Positions 20,501 through 30,783 of a DNA stretch of 64,000 bases are shown here, piece after piece. Each line of letters opens with the position of its first letter. The first letter of the stretch is position 1. The notes beneath the pieces were generated by a model. The model had not been told where the DNA came from. It worked only from the letters and a program-made list of their open reading frames with translations, and did no database searches. This DNA is from Turritopsis dohrnii (Eukaryota; Cnidaria; Hydrozoa; Anthoathecata; Oceaniidae). The stretch lies in contig BQMF02000269.1 of the NCBI GenBank assembly GCA_027922465.2, forward strand, positions 186,001 through 250,000. The letters run 5' to 3'. The position numbers and the translations under genes were made by a program.

Positions 20501-21115
20501 TACATAGAACAGCGAAACTTGAGGACAATGCTAGAGTCGATATAGCTGCAAGAGGGTTTTGGGTCAAAGGTCAAAGAGCTTTCTTTGACGTTAGAGTCTT
20601 TAACCCTGTTGCCAGAACTTATCGTTTTCTAGCCCTTCCTAAAGTTCATGCTAAGCACGAAGCCGAGAAAAAGAAAGCTTACAATGAAAGAATTGGTGTA
20701 GTTGATAACGGCTCCTTCACGCCCCTTGTTTTTTCGTCGTTTGGAGGCATGGGTAGAGAGTGTGATATCTTCTACTCCAAACTTTCTAGCAAGCTTTCTG
20801 AAAAGCGTCAAATTACCAAAACTGAGGCCAGCACCTTTGTTCGTACGAAGCTTAGCTTCGCGCTGGCCAAAGCAACCAACTTATGCATAAGAGGCTCCCG
20901 AAGCTGGAAAGAGAGACGGATTTTTAACCATATAGATGAAGTTGATATCTCTATTGCTGTCGAAGAATCAAGTTGCTCGCCTGAAGAGCACTAGATAGTG
21001 ACTTTGAACCAAATTAGCTATTTAATAACTATTTTTAATTTCTTGTAATGTATTTATCGGGATCCGTTGTGAGATATAATATTGTTTAAATGCAAAAAAA
21101 TCGCTATTGAAAAAA
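17521..21115 (+). mobile_element. Complete RLE-type (R2-like) LINE with 13-bp target duplications
   Basis: 3,595 bp bounded by AATTTATCCCTCC (17508-17520 and 21116-21128). The 3' end is A-rich (ATTGAAAAAA). It encodes a C2H2 finger, RT, and a C-terminal restriction-like endonuclease, the layout of R2/NeSL-like elements. It sits in an intron or flank of the minus-strand OTU-type gene. Exact clade not determined. Confidence 0.88.
17771..20994 (+). pseudogene. R2-like LINE polyprotein (zinc finger, RT, restriction-like endonuclease)
   Basis: ATG at 17771. C2H2 finger CKICNRVLKSKGGLTNHLRSC near residue 79 of the first frame. A 1-nt frameshift near 18125 precedes a linker; a TGA at 18436-18438 (probably an old CGA) and a TAA at 19753-19755 (probably an old AAA) interrupt the otherwise open frame. 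RT blocks: RPIGIGEVLRRIIGKSVM, QIDATNAFNTINRK, GTTQGDPTAMGMY, FADDLTGIG. C-terminal CCHC-like motif CICSADFNVEHALNCKKGG near 20337 and an endonuclease core ARVDIAARGFW..FFDVRVFNP (PD-D/ExK type) near 20530-20615. Copies the element into nicked target DNA. Three lesions, otherwise full length. Confidence 0.88.
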
Positions 21116-21227
21116 AATTTATCCCTCCTCTGATTTCGCTTGCTCTTCAAATGAATGTGTACATCTGATACGTTTGCTGTATTGCAAACTAAATCATAAT
21201 ATCTTATTATATAATAGATTACCTAAT

Positions 21228-21407
21228 TGGTACAATGCAGGAAGAATCTATATTCGGATTTCCACTCAAGTATACATCTGCCATAGTGTCAATTTCTGAG
21301 GTTGCTTTAGGTGAGTAAAGTGGATCTCCCTTCCATTTTTGACAAAGTACTGTCAACAGCTCATCTTTTTTCTGCAGTGCTTTTAGCAGCTCAGTTGTTG
21401 GTAGTAC
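21228..21407 (-). pseudogene. Possible upstream exon of the OTU-type gene
   Basis: Minus-strand frame LPTTELLKALQKKDELLTVL..CQKWKGDPLYSPKATSE bounded by an acceptor (CATATTCCAG) and a donor (GTAATC). Coding-like composition and splice borders fit, and it lies upstream of the OTU exon on the same strand, but I do not recognise a domain. Assignment to the same gene is inference. Confidence 0.35.
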
Positions 21408-21944
21408 AATGCTGGAATATGACAAACAGAAACTTTATAAACACTTGACCTGTCAAGCTTTAAGAGCCATTGCATTGCATAGGTTCATGTGATACATAAA
21501 AAATTAAGACCAGAAATCAGACAACACAAAAAATGTCGAGATTTTGGGGTATTTCGGGAAATCAGAAATTATATAAGTTGACATCTATCACATGCTACTT
21601 CGAAACACCTTCGTTATACCCTGTATTTAGCTACCACGATATACCTGGAAATCTCCCCGATACCCTCATCACTCAGGACGACCGGATACCCCATATTTTT
21701 CAGGGTTTTTTGTTTGTGAGCCCCGGAACCCTCATCATGTTAGCCTGATAGAAATAGCTATATACACAATAGCCCTGCTTCGCTTTTATCACACTACCTA
21801 TGCTCTTCAAAAAATTTAGTGTTTTGGGGGGATCTGAACCCTCGTCTTGTCATTGTTTTTGACTGATCATTTATATCCTTTCCTCCAACTTCATGCAGTA
21901 TAACTGCTGCATCGCATAGATCTGAAGTGTGCTCACACTCTGTG

Positions 21945-22085
21945 GCTGGTCACCCTTTGTTTTTTGCGGAGTGTAGCTTTTTAGCGGAGCGGAGCTCATT
22001 TGGCAAGATCAAATATTGTCATCAAAATACTAACAGAGAGATGCATTTCGGCTGCCGTAACTCAATGAAACTTCCTACAGGGTCA
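21945..22085. repeat. Dispersed repeat, copy 1 (partner at 35875-35995)
   Basis: GGTCACC...TTTTTTGCGGAGTGTAGC through CAAGATCAAATATTGTCATC to AGAGAGATGCATT recurs in the same orientation at 35875-35995. The second copy forms the start of the Mutator-like frame. Class unknown. Confidence 0.6.
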
Positions 22086-22140
22086 TACAAAAAGTGCAAT
22101 TTGGCTCACTTACATCAGATTTCCCAAGTAGAATTCACTA

Positions 22141-22987
22141 TGAGGAAAATCTATGAGGATAGGAAAATATCCTCGCTCACTTGTCCGAACCATGGATGAA
22201 ACCCTTGCTTTCTTCGATATGGTGCCTGCAAAGTGGGTTGCTTCAAAAGGAGTCAAGGAGTGTGTTGTTCGTACAACTGGAAGCGAGAAGAAGCATCTTA
22301 CCGTTGTTTTGTCGGCTACTGGAGATGGAAAAATGCTTCTTCCGATGATCATCTTTAAAGGGAAAACTGACAAAACTATTAAAAATCTTCACATCCCAAA
22401 AGGGTTTATTGTTAAGACGCAGGAAAAAGCCTGGTTGAATGACGAATTGATGCAAATCTGGGTCAATGAAATCTGGCTTACTCATGTACGAGCTGAATCG
22501 AAGAAGCAAGGTTTAAACAATTCTCTATGAACTTTCGATGCCTTTGCAGCTCATTTGACAGAATCTGTCAAAAATCAACTGCTAAAGGAGGACTGTGATA
22601 CACTAGCTATACCTGCAGGTTGCACTTCTAAGTGTCAACCAAAGGACGTTTGTTTGAACAGGCCCTTTAAAGCTGTGTTGAGGAAGTGCTGGGTTAATTA
22701 CATTTCCAATGCCATCGAAAAATTCCCTTCATCAACAGAAGATCCGAATTTCAAAATTCCAACCCCAACACGACAAGAAATGATTGATTGGGTTGACACA
22801 GCGTACCAGCATCTGTCTTCAAATCCCACTTTGATTCAAAATTCATTTGAAGTATGCGGGATTACGTCATCTGACCCCAAAAAAAGTCAGTTACAATGAA
22901 TTTTATCAGCGGTGCATGGAAAAGGCATTACATGATCTGGAGGAGCGAGAAGAGGATGACGAAGATCCGTTTGATTTGTATTTTTGA
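22141..22987 (+). pseudogene. pogo/Tigger (DDE_1) transposase fragment
   Basis: Lacks the CENP-B DNA-binding half. DDE core in order: TMDETLAFFDMVP (first D) near 22190, TTGSEKKHLTVVLSATGDGK, MIIFKGK, AWLNDELMQIWV, DAFAAHLT (second D) near 22540, GCTSKCQPKDVCLNRPFK (third D) near 22640, DWV..AYQHL. A TGA at 22528-22530 interrupts the frame and a 1-nt change in an A run near 22880 shifts it; the acidic tail DLEEREEDDEDPFDLYF then ends at 22987. Cut-and-paste transposase, dead. Confidence 0.88.
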
Positions 22988-23148
22988 AAGAAAGATAAAG
23001 TTGATCAAAAATGAAATTTTTCTTGTCTAAGTTTTCATTTCCAAGGCTTGACCACGCGAAATAATTAGAGTAAAATTAATTACTTGGAATTTCGGCTACG
23101 CGTTAATAATTAGAGTAAAAGTAATTATGACTTTTCGCCAAAAACAGG

Positions 23149-23199
23149 GTACGCATTAAATTAGAGTACGCATTAAATTAGAGTACGCGTTAAATTAGA
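23149..23199. repeat. Three tandem 17-bp units
   Basis: GTACGC(A/G)TTAAATTAGA three times in a row, related to ACGCGTTAATAATTAGAGTA just upstream. Possibly transposase-binding repeats near the end of the pogo element. Confidence 0.7.
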
Positions 23200-23470
23200 A
23201 AAATTACGGTAGACACCTTACGCAAAACACGACAGTATAGTTTAGGATGGCGTTATTATTACTCTGCTCCAGTATAAAATTCCTGCTGTCGTCGTTTTCT
23301 TTTATACTTACGCAAGCATTGCACGCGGACGGCAACTTGAAAACAAAACATTTCCAAGAATTTTTTTAAAACGCCAAAATCAAAATGGCAACTTTTAAAA
23401 AAACACGAGAATGTTTACTTACTGCATATACAGAAAATTTGATAGATAAGACTTCATTTTGTTATATAAT

Positions 23471-24215
23471 ATGAGTACGTCAAAGAATCCAGATTTCCCT
23501 TATTGGACTTATGAACACTTTCAACTAGATACGCTCACCGAAGATGAATGCAGAGTTTTGGGCGGCCTGTTCCGCAGTTGTCTATAATGTCAAATCAAGT
23601 GGTTAATCACATGTATGAAAATTACCGATACTTATTACAGGACCTTAATCAACCATGGCTGAACCCTAACTGTTTTCAAGCTTTTGCTGATGCTGTTCAT
23701 GCTTAAGGTGCCGCTCTTGACAATTGTTGGGGCTTTGTTGATGGGACTGTCCAACCTATTTGTCGCCCAAACCATGACCAATGGGTAGTGTATAACGGGC
23801 ATAAAAGAATTCATAGTATAAAATTTCAATCAGTTGTTGCTCCAAACGGTATCATAGCGAATTTAACCGGACCTTATGAAGGGAGAAAGCACGATAGTGG
23901 CTTGTTGACTGACTCTGGTGTTTTGGGACAACTTCAACAGTTCTCATATGGCTCTAATAGAAATTCACTTTGCATATATGGAGACCTGCATACCCACTTC
24001 GATTACAGTTGCAAGCACCATTTCGGGGTTCAAGACTCACACAAAATCAATCACTATACAACAAATCAATGAGGAAAGTCAGAATCGCAGTGGATTGGGT
24101 GTTAGCAGATATTTAAAATTATTTTGCTTTCCTCGATTTCAAAAAGAATTTGAAGATGGGTTTAAGTGCTGTGGGCAAAATGTACGTTTCATGTGCTTTA
24201 TTAAAAAATGCGCCA
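23471..24215 (+). pseudogene. HARBI1-like (PIF/Harbinger, DDE_4) transposase fragment
   Basis: Starts MSTSKNPDFPYWTYEHFQLD, with an internal deletion after the first 30 codons, then LSIMSNQVVNHMYENYRYLL, an in-frame stop near 23704, the first catalytic block CWGFVDGTVQPICRPNHDQ and KRIHSIKFQSVVAPNGIIAN, and GPYEGRKHDSGLL (second D) near 23885. The frame then shifts to MRKVRIAVDWVLADI (E replaced by D at the usual VEW position) near 24069, a stop, and FLDFKKNLKMGLSAVGKMYV. Several stops and shifts: a fossil. Confidence 0.82.
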
Positions 24216-24469
24216 GGCAAGGCCGTTGGGAAACCCTGAAAAGGGGACTAAAGGGTCAGAAAAGACACAATTTACTGAATAGGCTATCTTCGATAATATT
24301 CGTGAGCGGCTGCAATGTTGTCGATGATTCGAATGCCAACTTCCTTTTGTGCAGGTATCTCTGTAGCCAGACGCGTCTAAGACGCCGTGAGAATTGGCAC
24401 TCCATGATACTGTACGTAGACGCATAATGGCGGTAGCGGCGACGGACAGTAAATAACAATACAACATCT

Positions 24470-25075
24470 ACTGAGGTTGGCGATGCACACACATGTTTAT
24501 ACCATTCAACAACAACTGACTTCTTTCAAATTAATCCCCCAACAATAAGAGTGTATTTTCAATAACATTGTAAAGAGAAAGTGTAAACAAACAAAAGTCA
24601 CTAAAATATTTTATAACTTATTATGGCTGCTTTTTATGATTCTCTTTCCTGTTTACAACCAAGATACATACAGTCTTCAATAACTGTTTTTTAGGCTTGT
24701 AGCTACCAAACAAAGTCAAAAGATTTCCTCAAAATAATATAGTTAGTCTTTTTTCATTTTCTCGATCATATCCATAAATAGTTGCATAGTAAAAGTATAA
24801 CAATAAAAGTTCTATTATTAAAACTTTCCCCTTTCTTCGTCAAAGGAGCAGCAGAAATGAAGAACCTTATTAACGAACTCTGTTGCTATGAATTTTTCAG
24901 CCAATCAAAATAGCGCATTTCAAGAATTTTCCTTTATTCGCCAATAAAAACGATGAGTGCCGGGGCTTCCCCATATATAAGATCCTCATTTTGATGTAGT
25001 AGGAAACGGTTTCATTTCGGTCTTTTTATTTGGGCATATAAGCCCATTGGCCAATGGACTAACTACCGCTATATG
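24470..25075. other. No gene seen
   Basis: AT-rich with one GC patch (24430-24490). No feature supported. Confidence 0.5.
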
Positions 25076-25170
25076 ACCACAATTAAGAAGATTTTGACCG
25101 TACATTTTGAAAAAAACCATCACTCTCTAAAATAAAAGTGGGATGCACACACACGAATTAGTATAGCACG
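25076..25170 (-). mobile_element. Helitron family 5'-end fragment
   Basis: TTTTGACCGT...CATCACTCTCTAAAATAAAAGTGGGATGCACA matches, on the minus strand, the first 90 or so bases of the full Helitron copies at 39829, 47749 and 59890. The rest of the element is absent. Confidence 0.7.
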
Positions 25171-25171
25171 A

Positions 25172-25360
25172 TGGTTGTGTTGGACTAATGTAGAAAATGA
25201 GGCAATCAAAAAGGCTTTTGTGACATTCCTGAACATACACGTTTATCCTCAACATCATGATGTGTTACTGGAGATTAAGAACTTTCCAATGTTACAGGAA
25301 AGAGGGATTGAAAAAGTTAAACATAAAATAAAAAATGAAATTAAGATTCTGAGAAAATAG
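25172..25360 (+). pseudogene. Fragment resembling the C-terminal domain of cnidarian repeat proteins
   Basis: 60-codon frame ending at 25360: CWTNVENEAIKKAFVTFL, then PQHHDVLLEIKNFPMLQERG and VKHKIKNEI. The W..E..A....F...P.....I...P.L..R....VK..V pattern occurs at the C-terminus of many zinc-finger and repeat-encoded proteins of invertebrates. No ATG in a convincing context; directly follows a Helitron 5' end fragment. Confidence 0.4.
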
Positions 25361-26107
25361 ACTATTTTAACTATTTATCATATAGTTGTTAGTATTTATT
25401 TATTTATTTTTTTTCAAGTACACTACAGCATTGCTGCTATGATATTCTTATTTTTGGGTCGAATCTGATGGTTCCGTTCTTGTTTTAAGTTATTCCTTTA
25501 TAATAAACATGTATTTGTTATTATTGTGTTGAAAAGGTTGGTTTTTCGAGAAAGAGAGTACCTGTGTTTCTGATTGCTTTAGAACTTCTCTTTGAGAACC
25601 CCTTTTCTTTTTTTTTCATAGAAAGGTTGATTTTAGTTTTCAGCAGACATCATTTTGTAATTCATTTTTGTAATCCATATTTACATAAACTGGATAACTT
25701 GAAAATGATATTTATATGATTATTTTCTTTAATTTTTATATATATATAATACGACTGGTGTTTACCATTAAGAAACAGAATATTAATAATTGGAAAGACC
25801 CTCTCTTTTATAAATGTATCCTAATGTAGTGTCTTTTAAGGGCAATTTTTATAACAAAAGTTTCTTTGATGGTGGATACCGGCGTATTTTGTAATTTTGA
25901 ATTGTTAAAGTAACTTTGGATTGTTTTGAAATATGGCGTCATGTTACCAAAAGTAAGGTCCGATACAGTTGTTATAATGTTAGGTCATTTTCTTTTTAGG
26001 GGCCCGTTAAGCTGGTACTAGTTTATTTTGGATATTCACGTTTACCGACTTGATGGGCCACCTGAGATATGACTCTCTAGTGAGGCTATGCATGTTTCAC
26101 GCCTTTC
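25361..26107. other. No gene seen
   Basis: AT-rich, with simple TATATA near 25737. Nothing supportable. Confidence 0.5.
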
Positions 26108-28790
26108 TAAGGCTCTTCATTTAAAAACTGGTCTGCTAATGGTGACTTTTGTGTTTATTTCTCGCAATAACCTATGGCCCGCTAATTCGGTAAAACCTAG
26201 CTGGCCCAATAAGCTGGTTTTGGTTTCTGTATAAGTAAAGCCTTTTTCCATTGATACGTAGCCTGAAATTATAGTCAAACAGCTTTCGATTACGTCTGAA
26301 AACAACATATTTAGTCTTGCTAGCATTCAATGATATTTTGTTGGTATTGAGCCAATGACTAAGGTACCATAAGTCCAAATTCATTTGTTTGGCGAGTTGT
26401 TTTAAAGAGACACTGGTGTTTAACAGATTAGTATCATCAGCAAAATGATGTACATCACTGTATTTAATAGCAGAAAATACATCATTGATACATAATAAAA
26501 ACAGTAACGGCCCTAGTACAGATCCCTGAGGAACACCATGTCTGGTAGTCCTGTAGTCAGAATCAGTTCCTCAAAGGGAGACAAACTGTTGCTGATCAGT
26601 TAATTATGACTTAAAAAGAGAAAGCACATTACCTCTTATACCATAATGGAAGAGTTTTTTGAGCAAAATATTGTGATCAACCATATCAAAAGCCTTCTGG
26701 AGATCAACAAACACACCGCAAGCATACTTTCCTTTATCAAGAGCATCTATAATTTTTTGAGAAATATTGATCAAAGTCTGAGATGTAGAGTATGCTTGTA
26801 TAAGACTTAATTAGCTTCAAGAAACCCATAGATACGTTTGTAAATTAGTTTCTCAAAAATTTTATCAACATTGGAGAGGAGAGAAATAGGTCTATAGTTA
26901 GAAAGCTCCAGTCTTGATCCTTTTTTGTGGGCAGGGATAACCCTTCGCAGTTTTTAGCTTATTTGGAAATATGCCAGTAAGAAAAGAAAGATTGAGAATT
27001 TTAGAAAGTGGAACAGAAATTTCATTTTTTAGAGAGGATAACACTTTAGTAGGTAAGCTAAAGGGACCAGATGATTTAGTAGTGTCCAGAGAAGATATAC
27101 ACTCAAAGACTTCTATAGGATCAGTTGGAGAGAGAAAGATAGAATTGGGTACTGGGTTTTTTAGAAAGTGTGAAAACTGTTTAGATGCCAAAGGAATACC
27201 TTTCCTGATATTGTATGCGATTGAAACAAAGAATTCATTAAAGGATTCAAAAATGATGGTAGGAGCAGTTGTAGGAGCATCACCAATATTATTGTACAAG
27301 GGAGGTGAGGAGGCAGAAGATCGTAGAGATATAAGAGATTTGACACCTTCCCAAACTTTGCCAATTTATGGAAAAAATTACTCTTACTCAGTTTACAGAA
27401 TGATACTACCCTGTTTCTATATTTCTTAAAGCAATCTAGTAAGAGAGATCTTTCTCTTTCAAAAAAAGAACTACGAAAGTGGTCTCTTTTTTTAATCGAG
27501 GTGAGGATTCCTTTAGTAATCTATGGTTTGGATTTCCTCTTTTTCCTTGGATGACGGAACTGTTTTAATGGGACATGTTTGTCCAAAAGACTTTTGATAG
27601 TGTCATGAAATAGATCAAAAGACAAGCTGGGGTCATATGCATCAAGCTGCAAAGTAACATCCCAATCTACATCATTTATCTCTGCATGAAAGTCATCACT
27701 AGAGAACTTAGCCCATTCATAGACTGGATTAGGTTCTACTGGTACTGCATTATTCTGAGGTGCACTTTTAAGAAGACTGAAATGAGGGGAATGATCAGAT
27801 ATACTGCTTACAAGATTACCAGACATAGTGCTGAACTCGACAGAGTTAAAAAAAATATTGGAAACATCAGTTCCTCTTGTTGGGAGGATAATCTGAGGTA
27901 GAAATTTATAAGAAGACAAAATGTCAAGGTACTCTGTAAATTCCTTTTTGCTGTTGATCTTAAATAGGTCAACATTAAAATCACCTATGAGAAAAACAAG
28001 CTTATTTTCCAAGGAAACTTTATTGAGGAGGACATTTAAGAAATCATTGTTGAATTCTTCCACAGACATAAAAGGATGTCTATAGATGCATCCAACAATA
28101 ACATTTCTGTCACTGGTCTGTTTTCAATGAATTTCAATGAATTTGGATTCAAGTTCTCTGTCTTAACAAAATATGCTGTCCAAATCAGGACGCTCTTTGT
28201 ATTGTAGGTGATCAGAAACATATAACATTGCACCACCTTTTACACCTTTGGTAGGGGCATGAACAAAGCTATAACCTGGAAGATCAAAGTTAACCACAGG
28301 AGTAATGTTTTGGATTCCAGTCTCAGTAATACCAATGACACTGAAATCGTGCCCAAGTTGGCCAAGCAGAACCTTGCGCTTGTCAAGGTGCTTAGGCAGG
28401 GAACCAATATTTAAGTGGAACAGAGAAAAATTACATGTACCAGGATTTAGCACAGAGAAATCATTAGACTTGTAGTACTTGCATTTGACTCCACCAATAC
28501 CCAAGGAACTCATGTCATTTAGATTATCGAGAGAATTTAAACTGGTAAGACGTTCTTTCAATTCAGCAGTACGAAGGCTTTCATTAAAAACAATAGGAGG
28601 GGTAGTTAAACAAAAGGGGAGGTTGTTAGAAACACACAAGTTGCAAAACCAATCTTCATCAGAGGACTGAAGAGCTATATTGTCAATAGCAATAAGACCA
28701 TTACATTTCAAGTGGATCCAATATTTACAGATGTCGCATTGAATGGACTTGATTTGAGTTGACAGATCTCCCACAAATTCCACAGGGAAA
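26108..28790 (-). pseudogene. CR1/L2-like LINE: PHD finger, AP endonuclease, reverse transcriptase
   Basis: Minus strand, in several frames. PHD-like finger CDICKYWIHLKCNGL...WFCNLC near 28740-28640; endonuclease SLFHLNIGSLPKH (N), GITETG (E), VGCIYRHP near 28090, IGDFNVDL near 27985, SDHSPHF near 27790. RT: PIEVFECISSLDTTKSSGP near 27110, FVDLQKAFDMVDHNILLKKL near 26690, GVPQGSVLGPLLFLL near 26530, HHFADDTNLLN near 26440, HWLNTNKISLNASKTKYVVF. Breaks: stops near 27400, 26890 and 26575 and frame changes near 28160 and 26170. 3' end truncated after the thumb. Target-primed retrotransposition gene, dead. Confidence 0.88.
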
Positions 28791-29100
28791 ATTTATCATT
28801 CAGCTAAACACAACAGAAAACAAAACAAAAATAGTAAAAACACAGAGAGAATTGGCTAGATACTATGCTAGCTAGTTGGCTAGCTAACCTCAAAAATGAG
28901 TAAACCTAGCAAAACATCTCTTACCGCAATCAGTTCAAAATTTGACAAGCGAAAATTGCATCGTAACCAAGCTCTTACCACTGTGAAAGTGCCATATTGC
29001 ACTGAAGTAAATACCAGAAATAAATAAATGTAAAAACAAGCCAAGAGCAGTGATAATACTAAAATTAATATTACTCATTCAAATAAAATATTTAACTTTC
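28791..29100. other. No gene seen
   Basis: Contains repeated GCTAGCTAG-type motifs near 28860-28890; otherwise AT-rich with nothing recognisable. Confidence 0.5.
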
Positions 29101-30250
29101 GTCTATAAAGTCGGGAATTAAACTTTCTATATCATTTTTGTGAGTAATTCTTTCGTAGCAATCACCCTCCTTTACTCTTATGTAAATCGTACCATTTTCT
29201 GACCATGCATTAAGCTTATTTCACATGCACGTAATTTTTTTACGTAACGTCTTACGTTACGTTTACGTTGAAAAAACTACGTAACAGGCTTACGTAAAAA
29301 CTACGTAAAGCAGGTTGAGAGATGCGACGGTCACATGTACGAAAGTTTCATTCACTCATACGTAAACAATAAGCAGCAAGAGAATTTTTTTTGAAATCAT
29401 TTTCAAAGATGGCAGCACTAAACAAACATCACATGCTTGCAGTAGCAATCATAATTTTGAGAAGGCATCGTCGACGTCGACAAAAAGCAAAAGAAAGGGG
29501 TAGAAGGTTTTGGATAAGACCGACAAACCAGGACAGGAACCGGAGTGGTATCCTTTGATATCCTTTTTATGGAAGTCTGGATGACTTTTGTCATAGAGAA
29601 CGTCAAATTGTTCAACAGCTATCGAAAGCTCTTCGTCAGCCACCATCTTGAATTTAAATGAGCTTGTTTTTTTTAAAAAAACAAGAATAGCTTCGGAATG
29701 TAATTTTCGAACGTTTTATATTCGAAAAACGTCATTCAAATGCTATTGCGCAATATTTTTTCTTCTTTTTTTCTTCCTGGTCTTACGGACGGCTTACGGG
29801 CATCGCAAGGAAATCGTCGTAAGGCTCTTACGGGACGTCGTAAAGGCTTATGTAAAAACTTGACGTAAAGAAAAGAAGCGTCACATGTACGTCAGATTTT
29901 ACGTAAGCGTAAGAGAATGAATGAACCACGTAATTTACGTGAGGCTTACGTTGAAAAATTACGTGCATGTGAAATAACCTTTATTGATTTCGTTTGCTTG
30001 TTTTAATTTGCAACACTTCCATGAAAGATGTCGGTAGTACGGACAGATCGCTATCATTAATATATAAATTGACATCATCAGAGAAGCCTGTTTTATTTTT
30101 ACCAATTTTTTTTTGTTCCTGTGAGCAACTTCACATAGTTTCCTGTTTACAAATTTTATCATTGTTGATGTATAACCTTGCTTCACAGGGAAACGATGGC
30201 AAGCCTCAATCATTGAAGAGTTTGTTTTGACACCAATATCTTTGAGAATA
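29101..30250 (-). pseudogene. LINE ORF1-type fragment, split by a Harbinger MITE
   Basis: Minus strand from 30250: ILKDIGVKTNSSMIEACHRF (near 30240-30180), KFVNRKLCEVAHRNKKKL, then (across a small shift) CPYYRHL..KCCKLKQANEINK up to 29977. After the inserted MITE (29217-29976) it resumes AWSENGTIYIRVKEGDCYER and ITHKNDIESLIPDF, stop near 29102. The EACHR, FVNRK, YYR and ITH..D motifs are those of LINE-encoded RNA-binding ORF1 proteins. A different family from the two RT-bearing LINEs here as far as can be told. Confidence 0.68.
29217..29976. mobile_element. Second Harbinger-type non-autonomous element
   Basis: Ends TTATTTCACATGCACGTAAT and its exact inverted counterpart frame 760 bp; both subterminal regions are full of TTACGTAA/ACGTAA motifs. 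Inside, two divergent coding remnants start back to back: plus 29408 MAALNKHHMLAVAIIILRRH followed by RRFWIRPTNQDRN (start of a HARBI1 transposase) and minus 29646 MVADEELSIAVEQFDVLYDK (MADF partner). That divergent pair is the standard Harbinger gene arrangement, reduced to N-terminal stubs. Target duplication not clean. Confidence 0.75.
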
Positions 30251-30389
30251 TCCGAATATTGAGAAAATGGACAATATTATAGGTCCCATATTGATATATG
30301 GTCTTAATCTTTCCAACTTGAAACGTTACCAAACGATTCATACGGAAGAGAATGTAAGACAAACGGCTTACATGTTTGGCGCGAAAAGA

Positions 30390-30668
30390 AAAAAAATAAT
30401 CGGAGCTCCATGAATACGTCCGACTTGCTCGAGAGCTGTAGTAAACTGTACCACCAGTTCCTTCATTAATGTGTGTAGCACTACTGAAGCTACTCCCGTT
30501 TGTTATGGTGACTTTTTGACAAAACTGTTTCGGGGGCAACAATACAAATTGATATTGTTCAATGCCTCAATAACATTTTGTGTTTTACCATGAGTACACT
30601 ATTTAAGAAGATTGTCATCACTAAGGTCGTCAAAATCATTAAGTATTGTTTTACGAACCCAAACAGGT
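30390..30668 (-). pseudogene. Mutator-like transposase pseudogene, downstream part
   Basis: Continues the frame of 35636-35923 exactly across the P element: LPV then WVRKTILNDFDDLSDDNLLK, a TAG (probably an old AAG) near 30603, KCTHGKTQNVIEALNN-type motif CTHGKTQNVIEALNN, then RNSFVKKS and a decayed stretch. HGKTQN.NE.LN is the hallmark of the metazoan Mutator-like transposase domain family. Confidence 0.72.
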
Positions 30669-30783
30669 CGTAGTCACAAGAAAAAGAATAGTCTGGAAAA
30701 TGCGGCCTTAAACGACCGCTTTGCAGCGTAAACTTCTAAATTGGACGGTCGGCGCAATTATAGTGCAAGCAGAACGAGCAGAA

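Noticed and set aside
21800..21900. tRNA or tRNA-derived SINE
   Set aside because: Only a B-box-like string is visible; no A box or cloverleaf.
29648..29863. Plus-strand frame with hydrophobic centre inside the second Harbinger MITE
   Set aside because: T-rich subterminal DNA of the MITE, no motif.
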